Shown here in pieces: positions 9,452-18,347 of a stretch of DNA of 64,000 nt. This DNA comes from Flavobacteriales bacterium. Its GTDB lineage: Bacteria > Bacteroidota > Bacteroidia > Flavobacteriales_D > Parvicellaceae. The notes beneath the pieces were generated by a model. That model was not told the DNA's origin. It did not search any database and was given only the letters and a program-made list of their open reading frames with translations. Every line of letters begins with the position of its first letter. Position 1 is the first letter of the stretch. The translations under genes and the position numbers were made by a program. Where the stretch lies: NCBI GenBank assembly GCA_029251405.1, contig JAQXDK010000052.1, forward strand, positions 1 to 64,000, in the 5' to 3' direction.

Positions 9452-10288
9452 ATGAAAAAAGCAATTTTTATTTTAGGATTTCTAGGACTAATAATCACCA
9501 ATTCATTTACTGCTCAAAATGATTCGGCAGAAATTATTGTCAAAGATACAATTGAAGAAGCAACAGCTGAAGAAGAAGTGACTGCAGTAGAAGAAGAAGT
9601 AATAGCAGTGGAAGAATCTTCACCTGTAGTAGAAGAGGTTGTAGAAGAAGAGACATCTGTATCACAATCACTAAAACTCAAATTTATTGAGGGTGGACCA
9701 TTGTTTATGTCTTTTGTTTTAATTGCATTAATACTTGGATTGGCTCTTTCTATCGAAAGAATTATTTACTTAAACTTAGCAACAACTAACTCTAAAAAAT
9801 TATTAGAGGACATTGAAAATGCTCTTTCGAATGGTGGGGTTGATGCAGCCAAAGAGGTTTGTAGAAATACAAGAGGACCAGTTGCTAGTATTTTTCTTCA
9901 AGGATTAGAGAGAAGTTCAGAGGGTGTTGAAATGGTTGAAAAGTCAGTTATTGCTTATGGAGGTGTTCAAATGGGACTTTTAGAAAGAGGTCTTTCATGG
10001 ATAGGATTATTTATTGCTTTAGCTCCAATGTTAGGTTTTATGGGTACTGTTATTGGTATGATTCAAGCTTTTGATATTATCGAACTTAAAGGAGAGGCAA
10101 AACCCGACGAATTAGCAGGCGGTATTAAGGTTGCTTTAATTACTACAGTTTCTGGATTAATAGTTGCAATTATTCTTCAAATATTTTATAACTACATAGT
10201 ATCTAAAATAGATTCGTTAGTTAATCAAATGGAAGATGCTTCTATTTCTCTTATAGATGTTCTAGTTAAGCATAATCTTGGAAAATAA
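9452..10288 (+). CDS. exbB: MotA/TolQ/ExbB proton channel family protein
   Basis: This is the ExbB-type subunit of an inner-membrane proton-driven energy transducer, normally paired with ExbD and TonB to power TonB-dependent outer-membrane transport. The ATG at 9452 gives 278 residues starting MKKAIFILGFLG, a clear signal-type segment; a TTG at 9380 would add a charged, unlikely N-terminus. After the signal comes an acidic Glu/Val-rich stretch (about residues 24-70), then three membrane helices at about 85-105, 183-205 and 225-250. The central region has the family's conserved sequence LAPMLGFMGTVIGMI. Three genes follow with tight spacing, forming an exbB/unknown/exbD/exbD cluster. The acidic extension is typical of Bacteroidota ExbB proteins. 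Confidence 0.92.
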   Translation: MKKAIFILGFLGLIITNSFTAQNDSAEIIVKDTIEEATAEEEVTAVEEEVIAVEESSPVVEEVVEEETSVSQSLKLKFIEGGPLFMSFVLIALILGLALSIERIIYLNLATTNSKKLLEDIENALSNGGVDAAKEVCRNTRGPVASIFLQGLERSSEGVEMVEKSVIAYGGVQMGLLERGLSWIGLFIALAPMLGFMGTVIGMIQAFDIIELKGEAKPDELAGGIKVALITTVSGLIVAIILQIFYNYIVSKIDSLVNQMEDASISLIDVLVKHNLGK

Positions 10289-10308
10289 TTTTTAGTAAAA
10301 TTTCTAAA

Positions 10309-10905
10309 ATGGAAAACAACAATCAAACTTTAATTACTAAAATAGTAACCTATGCAATAGTGTTTTTTGGAATTCTATTTACTATTTGGGTAATGAATGA
10401 TGATAACCCATCAGAGATGAGTTATGAACAACAAAAGCAATGGTCTATTGTGGAGGCGAAAGAACAAGGATTAGCAACCAAAATGACAGCTTCAGAATTA
10501 AATGCTCATCTTTCTGAAAGAACAACCCAGATTACAGAAGAAAAAGAACAAACGCTCTGGAGTGATGTTTCTACTTTAATTAATTTTTCAATGTTTATCA
10601 TTTATTTAGCTATTGGATTGGTAATTGCAGCATTTATATACTTAGCCTATATCGACTCTAAAAAAGCAATTAAATCTTTAATAGGACTTGGAATATTTAC
10701 CTTTTTTATCCTTGCAGTTTATCTATTTTCTTACGATGTAAGTGATCAAGAATTGAATGATTACAATAGTAAATTATTAAATATCCAGGTTGTTAAATCT
10801 GATATTGTTATGGCAAAAATGGCCATTTCATCAACTATTGTTCTTATAGCTTTTGCTTGTATTGGATGGGTGGGAAGTCCATTTTTTAAATATCTTAAGA
10901 AATAA
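10309..10905 (+). CDS. four-helix membrane protein of unknown function in the exbB/exbD cluster
   Basis: This 198-residue protein is not recognised. It has membrane helices at about 11-28, 90-112, 122-142 and 170-192. A polar, mostly alpha-helical loop (about 30-85, rich in Glu, Gln and Lys) lies between the first two, and a shorter one between the last two. It sits 20 bases after exbB and 2 bases before the first exbD, so it is almost certainly co-transcribed with the proton-channel genes. I infer, without direct evidence, that it is an accessory subunit of this transducer. No catalytic motif is visible. Confidence 0.8.
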   Translation: MENNNQTLITKIVTYAIVFFGILFTIWVMNDDNPSEMSYEQQKQWSIVEAKEQGLATKMTASELNAHLSERTTQITEEKEQTLWSDVSTLINFSMFIIYLAIGLVIAAFIYLAYIDSKKAIKSLIGLGIFTFFILAVYLFSYDVSDQELNDYNSKLLNIQVVKSDIVMAKMAISSTIVLIAFACIGWVGSPFFKYLKK

Positions 10906-10907
10906 GA

Positions 10908-11603
10908 ATGGCAAAAAGAGAAATTGAAGAAATAAATGCGGGTTCGATGGCGGATATTGCATTCCTTCTACTCATATTTTTTCTAATCACCACTACTATG
11001 AATTTACCCCAAGTTCATGAAGAAAGGTTACCACAAAAATCAGACGTAGAGTTTTTACTTAACGAACGAAACGTACTTCAAATAATGGCCAATAAAAATG
11101 ATAAAATCGGAATTGAAGGAGAGTTTGCAGATATTTCAGATATCCAAGGGGCAGTAAAAAAATTCTATCAACACAAAAACGGAACAGCTAACCAGCCAGA
11201 ATATATTGAGGTAACTAGAAAAATATGCGAGGACACTTTAGAATCTCTTGAGAATGCTTTAAATGTATATCCAGATGCTCCTTTATTTAAAATTGAGCAA
11301 GATGCTTGGAGTAGAAGATTAAATGCTTGTCTTGCTTTTGGAGATGGATTTCAAACATTACCAAATAATGCTACTGTTTCTATCCAGTTAGATAATTCTA
11401 CTAAATACGTTACCTATATGAGTGTTTTGGACCAAATTATGCAAGGTCTTAATACTCTAAGAGATAGTTTATGTAGAGAAAAATTTGGTGTTTCTTTCGA
11501 GAAATTGAATGATAAAGTAGAAAGCGATAAACAAAAAATTTCAGCAATAAGACAAGTTTATCCTAAGAAAATAATGAAAGAAAAAAACAGGTCTGTTCAA
11601 TAA
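10908..11603 (+). CDS. exbD: ExbD/TolR family biopolymer transporter (first copy)
   Basis: ExbD is the peptidoglycan-facing partner of ExbB. A single N-terminal helix carries the proton-relay aspartate in GSMADIAFLLLIFF (D16), and the C-terminal part is periplasmic. At 231 residues it is longer than classical ExbD (about 140). It has an inserted Cys-containing segment (about 95-155) before the usual beta-alpha domain, including STKYVTYMSVLDQIM. Long ExbD forms of this sort are common in Bacteroidota. It begins 2 bases after the preceding gene and is followed by a second, shorter exbD. Confidence 0.93.
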   Translation: MAKREIEEINAGSMADIAFLLLIFFLITTTMNLPQVHEERLPQKSDVEFLLNERNVLQIMANKNDKIGIEGEFADISDIQGAVKKFYQHKNGTANQPEYIEVTRKICEDTLESLENALNVYPDAPLFKIEQDAWSRRLNACLAFGDGFQTLPNNATVSIQLDNSTKYVTYMSVLDQIMQGLNTLRDSLCREKFGVSFEKLNDKVESDKQKISAIRQVYPKKIMKEKNRSVQ

Positions 11604-11612
11604 TATTTAATT

Positions 11613-12074
11613 ATGTCTAAATTTTCAAAAGGTAAAAAGAAAAAAGATCCTGCAATTTCAACTGCAGCGCTTCCAGATATTGTCTTTATGCTTTTGTTCT
11701 TTTTTATGGTAACTACAGTTTTCAAGGAAAAAGAATCTAAAAAACTAGAAATTGACAAAGTTGCTATTAAAGAAACTATAGATCTTGAGAAAAATATTAA
11801 AGCATCTTATTTTTGGATAGGTAGAGTTCCTGGTAAAGTTGATGATTTTAGAGTTCAATTAGATGACGATCTTATAAACGATTATTCAGAGATTCGAGAT
11901 TACTTAACAAAACTTAGAAAAAATCCGGAATACTCTCAGGTTTGGGACTCTCGTTTCTTTAATGTTTTCAAAGTAGATAAAAAAACAGAAATGCGAATAG
12001 TTCGTAAGGTCCATGACGAACTTAAAGAAGCTGAAGCATTCAAAGTGGTTTATTCAGTCAATAGAGAGAAGTAA
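11613..12074 (+). CDS. exbD: ExbD/TolR family biopolymer transporter (second copy)
   Basis: The second ExbD of the cluster has 153 residues. A basic N-terminus (KGKKKKDP) precedes the helix containing the conserved aspartate in TAALPDIVFMLLFFF (D22). The periplasmic domain is close to the classical length. Paired ExbD proteins are typical of Bacteroidota Ton systems, where heteromers are assumed. The last 21 bases overlap the 3' end of the convergent CPBP protease gene. Confidence 0.93.
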   Translation: MSKFSKGKKKKDPAISTAALPDIVFMLLFFFMVTTVFKEKESKKLEIDKVAIKETIDLEKNIKASYFWIGRVPGKVDDFRVQLDDDLINDYSEIRDYLTKLRKNPEYSQVWDSRFFNVFKVDKKTEMRIVRKVHDELKEAEAFKVVYSVNREK

Positions 12075-12962
12075 TTCTTCTTCCCAAAATACTTTTTTTA
12101 CAATTACATACACAGATATGGCAACACCAAGTGGAATAAATAAATAGTTTCCCATTAAATCTAACTGATTGTCATTTAGATATCCACTTTTTAAAGCTTG
12201 CATACAACAAAGTGAAAATGAATTAAATCCAAAATGAAGTATTATAGTGATTAAAATATTATTACTGTATTCGTAGACGAGTCCTAATAATATGCTCGCA
12301 AAAATAATAGATAGTAAATTTTCTATTTGAAAATGAAGCAATCCAAAAATTAGGGACGTAATAAGCACACCAACAATTCTATTTCTAAATAATCCAACAC
12401 AAATATTTTGTAAAATCCCTCTAAAAAACAACTCTTCTCCTATAGCTGGGATAACAGCTAATAACAATAAATTAAAAAGGAATCCTGACAATGTATTGGT
12501 TATGAATCCTTCTTGAAGTTTTGTATTAAACTCTTGTTGGTTTTTTAAAAAATCTTGGGCAGATACAGGTAAAAAATCATATCCAATTTTTAGTGATATC
12601 AATAAAAAAAGTTGAGCTAATCCTAAAAGAATTAAAAAATACAACACCACTTTAACCATATCTTTTTTTATCTCAAACGATAAGTTTACAGTTATGGATT
12701 TAATTATTATAAAAAATAAAAAAGATGGAATCAGAAAGGTTCCTAACTGATCACAAAATGCAAGAACTTTGTGTGCATAAAGGTATTTGAAATCTTGATT
12801 TTGGAGATCATTGTAAATTTCTAATGAGGATAAATCCCATATTTTTTCAATGAATCCCATGGCGATCATGTTAAACAATATTTTAAACACTAAAATCAGA
12901 GAAATTGATAAGAAGAACAAACTGATATAATTTCTAGCAGTAAGTAATGTTTTCTTTTTCAT
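12054..12962 (-). CDS. CPBP family intramembrane metalloprotease
   Basis: This is a 302-residue polytopic membrane protein of the CPBP (Abi) family, related to type II CAAX prenyl proteases. It has about eight hydrophobic segments and the three family motifs in order: EELFFRG in IGEELFFRGILQN, FGLLHFQ, and a final HFGFNSF. These provide the glutamates and histidines that bind the metal. Substrates of such bacterial proteins are mostly unknown; some give bacteriocin immunity. Its end overlaps exbD by 21 bases on the opposite strand, and it diverges from dusB across 50 bases. Confidence 0.88.
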   Translation of the reverse strand: MKKKTLLTARNYISLFFLSISLILVFKILFNMIAMGFIEKIWDLSSLEIYNDLQNQDFKYLYAHKVLAFCDQLGTFLIPSFLFFIIIKSITVNLSFEIKKDMVKVVLYFLILLGLAQLFLLISLKIGYDFLPVSAQDFLKNQQEFNTKLQEGFITNTLSGFLFNLLLLAVIPAIGEELFFRGILQNICVGLFRNRIVGVLITSLIFGLLHFQIENLLSIIFASILLGLVYEYSNNILITIILHFGFNSFSLCCMQALKSGYLNDNQLDLMGNYLFIPLGVAISVYVIVKKVFWEEELLLSID

Positions 12963-12994
12963 AAACGAAACTATATTAATTAGTTCTTAATAGC

Positions 12995-13002
12995 TAACTT
13001 TG
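12995..13002 (+). promoter_or_regulatory. -7 promoter element of dusB
   Basis: TAACTTTG matches TAnnTTTG exactly and ends 11 bases before the dusB ATG, implying a very short leader. No clear -33 TTTG was seen. Confidence 0.55.
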
Positions 13003-13012
13003 TAGTTATATA

Positions 13013-14002
13013 ATGGTAAAAATAGGTAATATATCTCTAGGTAATTTCCCTTTGTTGCTGGCACCAATGGAAGACGTAAGTGACCCCCCATTTAGAGCCT
13101 TATGTAAAAAATATGGGGCCGATATGATGTATACTGAGTTTATATCATCTGAGGGATTAATTAGAGATGCGGTAAAAAGTGTACAAAAATTAGATATTTT
13201 TGAATACGAAAGACCTATTGGAATTCAAATTTTTGGATCAGAGATATCTTCAATGAGAAAAGCAACAGAAGTATGTCAAAGTGCAAATCCAGATATTATC
13301 GACATTAACTACGGGTGCCCTGTTAAAAAGGTAGCTTGTAAGGGAGCTGGGGCAGGTATCCTCCAGGATATTCCTAAAATGGTTGAAATGACAAAAGAAA
13401 TCGTTAACTCAACTAACTTACCAGTAACAGTGAAAACTAGACTAGGTTGGGATGAAAACTCCAAATATATTGTTGAAGCAGCAGAAAGATTGCAAGATGT
13501 AGGAATTCAAGCAATATCTATTCATGGAAGAACGAGAGCGCAGATGTATAAAGGTGAAGCAGATTGGTCTTTAATAGCAGATGTTAAAAACAATCCAAGA
13601 ATGAATATTCCTGTTTTTGGAAACGGAGATATCGATTCCCCTGAAAAGGCCTTAAGGTATAAGAACAAGTACGGTGTGGATGGTATAATGATAGGTCGAG
13701 CTAGTATAGGAAATCCGTGGTTTTTTAATCAGGTGAAGCACTTCCTGAAAACAGGCGATCATTTGCCTTTACCATCTATTGAGGAAAGAGTAAAAGTGGT
13801 TAAAGAACATTTAGACTTTAGTATAAAATGGAAAGGTGACAGATTAGGGATTGTTGAAATGAGAAGACATTATGCTAATTATTTCAAAGGAATTCCAAAT
13901 TTTAAACCAATTAGAACACAACTAGTTACATTAGAAACTTCTGAAGAACTTTATGATGTACTTAACAGTATTACAAATAAAATTGAATTAGAACCAGCAT
14001 GA
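13013..14002 (+). CDS. dusB: tRNA-dihydrouridine synthase
   Basis: This FMN enzyme reduces uridine to dihydrouridine in the tRNA D-loop. The 329-residue chain has the DusB-type N-terminus (PLLLAPMEDVSDPPFRALC), the catalytic cysteine in NYGCPVKKVACKGAGAGIL, and the FMN-phosphate region GIMIGRASIGNPWFF. The fold is a TIM barrel followed by a C-terminal helical tRNA-binding domain. The stop codon overlaps the start of the cobalamin adenosyltransferase by 4 bases, indicating an operon. DusB is the usual assignment in Bacteroidota, but the specific uridine position it modifies cannot be read from sequence. Confidence 0.94.
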   Translation: MVKIGNISLGNFPLLLAPMEDVSDPPFRALCKKYGADMMYTEFISSEGLIRDAVKSVQKLDIFEYERPIGIQIFGSEISSMRKATEVCQSANPDIIDINYGCPVKKVACKGAGAGILQDIPKMVEMTKEIVNSTNLPVTVKTRLGWDENSKYIVEAAERLQDVGIQAISIHGRTRAQMYKGEADWSLIADVKNNPRMNIPVFGNGDIDSPEKALRYKNKYGVDGIMIGRASIGNPWFFNQVKHFLKTGDHLPLPSIEERVKVVKEHLDFSIKWKGDRLGIVEMRRHYANYFKGIPNFKPIRTQLVTLETSEELYDVLNSITNKIELEPA

Positions 14003-14559
14003 AAATTTATACAAAAACTGGAGATGAAGGTGAAACATCACTTTTTGGAGGAAAAAGAGTAAAAAAAACCCATTTAAGTATCCAAGCTTACGGAACAGTT
14101 GATGAATTAAACTCTTGGATTGGGCTAATAAAAGACAATTTAAGTGCTGAAAAAAATTCTTTTTTAATTTCAGTTCAAGAGCAGCTTTTTACAGTGGGTT
14201 CGTATTTAGCAACTGGAGACAATAAAAAGATGATGGCCCATCTTCCATCTCTTTCAGAGGAACCCACAAAAAAACTTGAAAAAGCAATTGACGAAATACA
14301 GCAGCTACTACCTGAAATGAAAAATTTTATTTTACCTGGTGGTAGTACACTTTCTTCCTATTGTCATATTGCAAGATGTGTTTGCAGGCGAGCAGAAAGA
14401 TTAACGATTGAATCTTCAGAAACTACCGATATAAGCCCAATAATTATTAGTTATTTAAATAGGTTATCAGACTACTTATTTACTCTTTCAAGAAAAGTAC
14501 TCCTCGATGCTGAAATTTCAGAGCAACCTTGGATTCCCAACAAAAAAGAAAATAAATAA
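13999..14559 (+). CDS. PduO-type cob(I)alamin adenosyltransferase
   Basis: This enzyme transfers adenosyl from ATP to cob(I)alamin to make coenzyme B12. It has 186 residues with the family N-terminus MKIYTKTGDEGETSLFGG, which binds ATP, then YGTVDELNSWIG, and the signature RCVCRRAERL. It is the PduO (five-helix bundle) type, not CobA. No B12-dependent enzyme is in the window. The start lies inside the dusB stop (ATGA), suggesting coupled translation, although the functions look unrelated. Confidence 0.93.
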   Translation: MKIYTKTGDEGETSLFGGKRVKKTHLSIQAYGTVDELNSWIGLIKDNLSAEKNSFLISVQEQLFTVGSYLATGDNKKMMAHLPSLSEEPTKKLEKAIDEIQQLLPEMKNFILPGGSTLSSYCHIARCVCRRAERLTIESSETTDISPIIISYLNRLSDYLFTLSRKVLLDAEISEQPWIPNKKENK

Positions 14560-14581
14560 ATATTAATTTATTTGAAAAGTC

Positions 14582-14611
14582 TTTGCAGATTCATGAAAAA
14601 AATTACTTTTG
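14582..14611 (+). promoter_or_regulatory. promoter of the DUF2795 gene
   Basis: TTTG at 14582-14585 and TACTTTTG at 14604-14611 match the Bacteroidota -33 and -7 elements with an 18-base spacer. The downstream ATG is at 14633. This is the best two-part promoter in the window. Confidence 0.65.
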
Positions 14612-14632
14612 CCAAATCTTATAACTATTATT

Positions 14633-14854
14633 ATGTATTGGACTTTAGAATTAGCATCATATTTAGAAGACGCTCCTTGGCCGGCAGCCAAAGATGAGTT
14701 AATAGACTTTGCTATGAGGACAGGTGCTCCCCTAGAAGTTGTTGAAAATCTACAAGCTATTGAGGATGAAGGAGAGATATATGATAGAATTGAAGAGATT
14801 TGGCCTGACTACCCTACAAAAGAAGATTTCTTTTTCAACGAAGACGAGTATTAA
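14633..14854 (+). CDS. DUF2795 family small protein
   Basis: This is a 73-residue acidic protein. The ATG at 14633 gives MYWTLELASYLEDAPWPA, which matches the conserved start of this family. A TTG at 14609 sits inside the promoter and is rejected. The sequence AKDELIDFAMRTGAPLEVVENLQ is typical of DUF2795, a small Bacteroidota/Actinobacteria domain of unknown function. It has its own promoter and stands alone before secA. No function can be inferred. Confidence 0.85.
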   Translation: MYWTLELASYLEDAPWPAAKDELIDFAMRTGAPLEVVENLQAIEDEGEIYDRIEEIWPDYPTKEDFFFNEDEY

Positions 14855-14948
14855 AAAAATCGTCACTTTCAACTATTATATTTTTTAAGATGAACATGGG
14901 TAATAATTCCAACTATTCATCTATTTTTACATTCCGAAAATTTTACTA

Positions 14949-17900
14949 ATGCTTGATGGAATACTAAAAAAATTATTTGGTGACAAGAACCAAAAAGATC
15001 TTAATGAACTTCTTCCTATAGTTGATTCAACTAATGAAGCTTTTGAGAAAATACAAGATATTAGTGATGACGATCTTAGAAAAAAAACTCAGGATTTTAA
15101 AGATGTAATTAATAATGCTTGTAAAGATTTCAAAAATCAAGTTCAAGATTTAAAAGAACAAGCAAAATCAGATCAATTAAATATTTCTGAAAAAGAAGTT
15201 TTATACGAAAAAATTGAATCTATAGAAAAGAAAGAAAACGAGGTCATTGAAGAGACACTTTTAGAAATAATGCCTAGTGCTTTTGCAGTTGTTAAAGAAA
15301 CTTCTAGAAGATTAGCGGAAAATGGTTGTTTAAAAGTAAAAGCAAATGATAATGATATAAATCTTTCCAAAAAATTAGACGCAGTTTCAATTGACGGCGA
15401 TGTGGCTGTATGGTCTAAGAAATGGGATGCTGCAGGTACAGAAGTAGATTGGTCAATGGTCCATTACGATGTTCAATTGATGGGAGGTGCAGCACTTCAT
15501 AAAGGAAAAATTGCTGAAATGATGACAGGTGAAGGTAAAACATTAGTTGCCACGTTGCCTGTTTATCTAAATGCCATCGTTGGGAAAGGGGTTCATTTAA
15601 TTACAGTAAACGATTATTTGGCGAAAAGAGATTCTCAATGGATGGGTCCTATTTACCAGTTTCATGGTTTATCGGTAGATTGTATAGACCTCTATCAACC
15701 CCATTCACCAGAAAGAATTAAAGCTTATAACGCCGATATTACCTTTGGAACTAACAATGAGTTTGGTTTTGATTACCTAAGAGACAACATGGTTTCTGAA
15801 GTAGAAGGACTCGTTCAAAGAAAACACCACTACGCAATTATTGATGAGGTAGATTCTGTTTTAATAGACGATGCAAGAACACCGCTTATAATATCTGGAC
15901 CAGTACCAAAAGGTGACGAACAGGAATATGTGGGATTAAAACCAAAAGTTGAGAAGTTAGTCAATCACCAAAAAAAATTAATCAATACACTTTTAAATGA
16001 GGCAAAATCAAAAATTGCTAAATCAGAACAAGAAGGAGTAGATAAAAAAGAACAAAAGAAACTATACGAAGAAGGTTCTTTATCGTTATTTAGATCTTTT
16101 AGAGGATTGCCTAAAAATAAAGCTTTAATTAAGTATTTAAGTGAACCTGGTGTGAAAATTCATTTGCAAAAAACTGAAAATTTTTATTTACAAGACAACG
16201 CAAAAGAAATGCCCAACGCAGATGAGCCGTTATACTTTGTAATTGATGAAAAAAATAATACTATCGATTTAACTGAAAAGGGAATCGATTTAATATCTGG
16301 AGAAAATGATCCAGAATTTTATATTTTACCTGACATAGGAGCTAAGGTTGCTGAAATTGAACAAAAGAATTCAGACACACAGAAGAGAGCTGAGCTTAAA
16401 GACAAAATGATGTCTGATTACACCATCAAGGCTGAAAGAATCCATTCCATGAACCAATTATTGAAAGCCTACTCTTTATTTGAAAAAGATATTGAGTATG
16501 TTGTCATGGACAATAAAGTGAAAATTGTTGACGAGCAAACAGGAAGAATAATGGATGGTAGAAGGTACTCTGATGGACTTCACCAAGCAATTGAAGCAAA
16601 AGAAAATGTGAAAGTAGAGGCTGCTTCTCAAACTTATGCAACAATAACTTTACAGAATTATTTTAGAATGTATCATAAGTTAGCTGGAATGACAGGAACA
16701 GCTGAAACTGAGGCTAAAGAATTATGGGACATATATAAGTTAGATGTTGTGGTGGTAAAAACCAATAAACCTATTGTAAGAAATGACCAAAATGATTTAG
16801 TTTACAAAACGGGTAGAGAAAAATATCAAGCCATTATTAAAGAAATAGAAACCATTCGATCTGAAGGAAGACCAATTCTAGTTGGAACAACATCTGTTGA
16901 AGTATCTGAACTACTTTCTAGAATGCTTAAAATGAAAAAGTTACCCCACCAAGTGTTGAATGCCAAGCTCCATCAAAAAGAAGCTGAGGTTGTTACAGAA
17001 GCAGGTAAACCTGGGACTGTTACCATTGCAACCAATATGGCAGGTAGGGGAACAGATATCAAATTAGGTGTTGGCGTAAAAGAAGCTGGAGGTTTAGCCA
17101 TTATAGGTACTGAAAGACACGATTCTAGAAGAGTAGACAGACAGCTTAGAGGAAGAGCAGGTAGACAGGGAGATCCTGGTTCTTCTCAATTCTTTGTTTC
17201 TTTAGAAGATAATTTAATGAGACTTTTTGGTTCCGAGAGAATTGCGAAAATGATGGATAGAATGGGACATGAAGAAGGTGAGGTAATCCAACATTCCATG
17301 ATTACAAAATCAATCGAAAGAGCACAGAAAAAAGTAGAGGAAAATAATTTTGGGATACGTAAAAGATTGTTAGAGTTTGATGACGTTATGAATAGTCAGA
17401 GAACAGCGATTTATAACCGAAGAAAAAATGCACTTTTTGGTGATAAATTAGATTTAGACATAGATAATATGATTTTTGATATTTCTAATGTTATCATATT
17501 AAATGCTCAGCAAAATTCTGATTTTGAAGATTTTAAATATCAAGTAATATCTAATTTTGGGATTGAATCTCCATTTTCTGAAAAAGAACTTCTTGAAAAA
17601 GATGCCAGTGTACTAACTGATAGATTATATGAGTCGGCAAAAGAAAAATATCAGAGAAAAATCAATAATATAAAATCTCAAGCTTTTCCTGTTATTAAGA
17701 ATATTTATGAAAATCAGTCAGACACTATAGAAAATATTGTAATGCCATTTACTGATGGTAGAAAAGCTTTGAAAGTAGTTGCAAAGCTTGAAAAAGTGTA
17801 TGAAAGTGAAGGTGCTGAAGCTTTAAAAGCCTTAGAAAGAAATATTACTTTAGCTTTTATTGACAATGAATGGAAAGAGCATCTAAGAGAAATGGATTTT

Positions 17901-18338
17901 CTTAAGCAAAGTGTTTACCATGCACAATACGAACAAAAAGATCCGCTTCTAATTTATAAGTTAGAGGGTTATGAACTGTTCCAATCTATGATGGATAAAA
18001 TGAACAAAGACATCATTTCTTTTTTAATGAAATGTCAGCTTCACGATCCTAATGAAAATACAGTTTCTTCTGGTCCATCACCAAGGCCAAATCAAGATTT
18101 AAGTCAGCTTAAAGCTGGTAGAGAGGATGTTGCACAGTCCACTAGAATGAATAGTGAAATGGCCCAGCAAAATCAATCTCAGACTGTCAAACATTCACCT
18201 GTTATGGTTGCTAAAAAACCAGGTAGAAATGAAAAAGTTAAAATTTTAAATCTTCAAAACGGGGAGACAAAAGAGTTGAAATTCAAACAAGCAGAACCTT
18301 TGATAAATTCTGGTTCTTGGCAGATGGTAGAGATCTAA
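14949..18338 (+). CDS. secA: protein translocase ATPase SecA
   Basis: SecA is the motor that drives preproteins through SecYEG. The 1,129-residue protein has the Walker A MMTGEGKT (K197), the DEAD-like DEVDSVLIDDARTPLIISGP, the second nucleotide-binding fold with GTNMAGRGTDIKLG-type motifs and RQLRGRAGRQGDPG. It is longer than E. coli SecA (901) because of Bacteroidota-type insertions, including a Lys/Glu-rich coiled-coil segment at about residues 60-100 and one near 335-375. The C-terminus has no Cys-rich zinc motif; it ends GRNEKVKILNLQNG and a tail ending WQMVEI. Transcription is convergent with the SLC13 gene, with a 9-base gap. Confidence 0.98.
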   Translation: MLDGILKKLFGDKNQKDLNELLPIVDSTNEAFEKIQDISDDDLRKKTQDFKDVINNACKDFKNQVQDLKEQAKSDQLNISEKEVLYEKIESIEKKENEVIEETLLEIMPSAFAVVKETSRRLAENGCLKVKANDNDINLSKKLDAVSIDGDVAVWSKKWDAAGTEVDWSMVHYDVQLMGGAALHKGKIAEMMTGEGKTLVATLPVYLNAIVGKGVHLITVNDYLAKRDSQWMGPIYQFHGLSVDCIDLYQPHSPERIKAYNADITFGTNNEFGFDYLRDNMVSEVEGLVQRKHHYAIIDEVDSVLIDDARTPLIISGPVPKGDEQEYVGLKPKVEKLVNHQKKLINTLLNEAKSKIAKSEQEGVDKKEQKKLYEEGSLSLFRSFRGLPKNKALIKYLSEPGVKIHLQKTENFYLQDNAKEMPNADEPLYFVIDEKNNTIDLTEKGIDLISGENDPEFYILPDIGAKVAEIEQKNSDTQKRAELKDKMMSDYTIKAERIHSMNQLLKAYSLFEKDIEYVVMDNKVKIVDEQTGRIMDGRRYSDGLHQAIEAKENVKVEAASQTYATITLQNYFRMYHKLAGMTGTAETEAKELWDIYKLDVVVVKTNKPIVRNDQNDLVYKTGREKYQAIIKEIETIRSEGRPILVGTTSVEVSELLSRMLKMKKLPHQVLNAKLHQKEAEVVTEAGKPGTVTIATNMAGRGTDIKLGVGVKEAGGLAIIGTERHDSRRVDRQLRGRAGRQGDPGSSQFFVSLEDNLMRLFGSERIAKMMDRMGHEEGEVIQHSMITKSIERAQKKVEENNFGIRKRLLEFDDVMNSQRTAIYNRRKNALFGDKLDLDIDNMIFDISNVIILNAQQNSDFEDFKYQVISNFGIESPFSEKELLEKDASVLTDRLYESAKEKYQRKINNIKSQAFPVIKNIYENQSDTIENIVMPFTDGRKALKVVAKLEKVYESEGAEALKALERNITLAFIDNEWKEHLREMDFLKQSVYHAQYEQKDPLLIYKLEGYELFQSMMDKMNKDIISFLMKCQLHDPNENTVSSGPSPRPNQDLSQLKAGREDVAQSTRMNSEMAQQNQSQTVKHSPVMVAKKPGRNEKVKILNLQNGETKELKFKQAEPLINSGSWQMVEI

Positions 18339-18347
18339 TAAAAAACT

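Noticed and set aside
14609-14632. A TTG start for the DUF2795 gene
   Set aside because: It lies within the -7 promoter element TACTTTTG, and the family start MYWTLELASYL matches the ATG at 14633.
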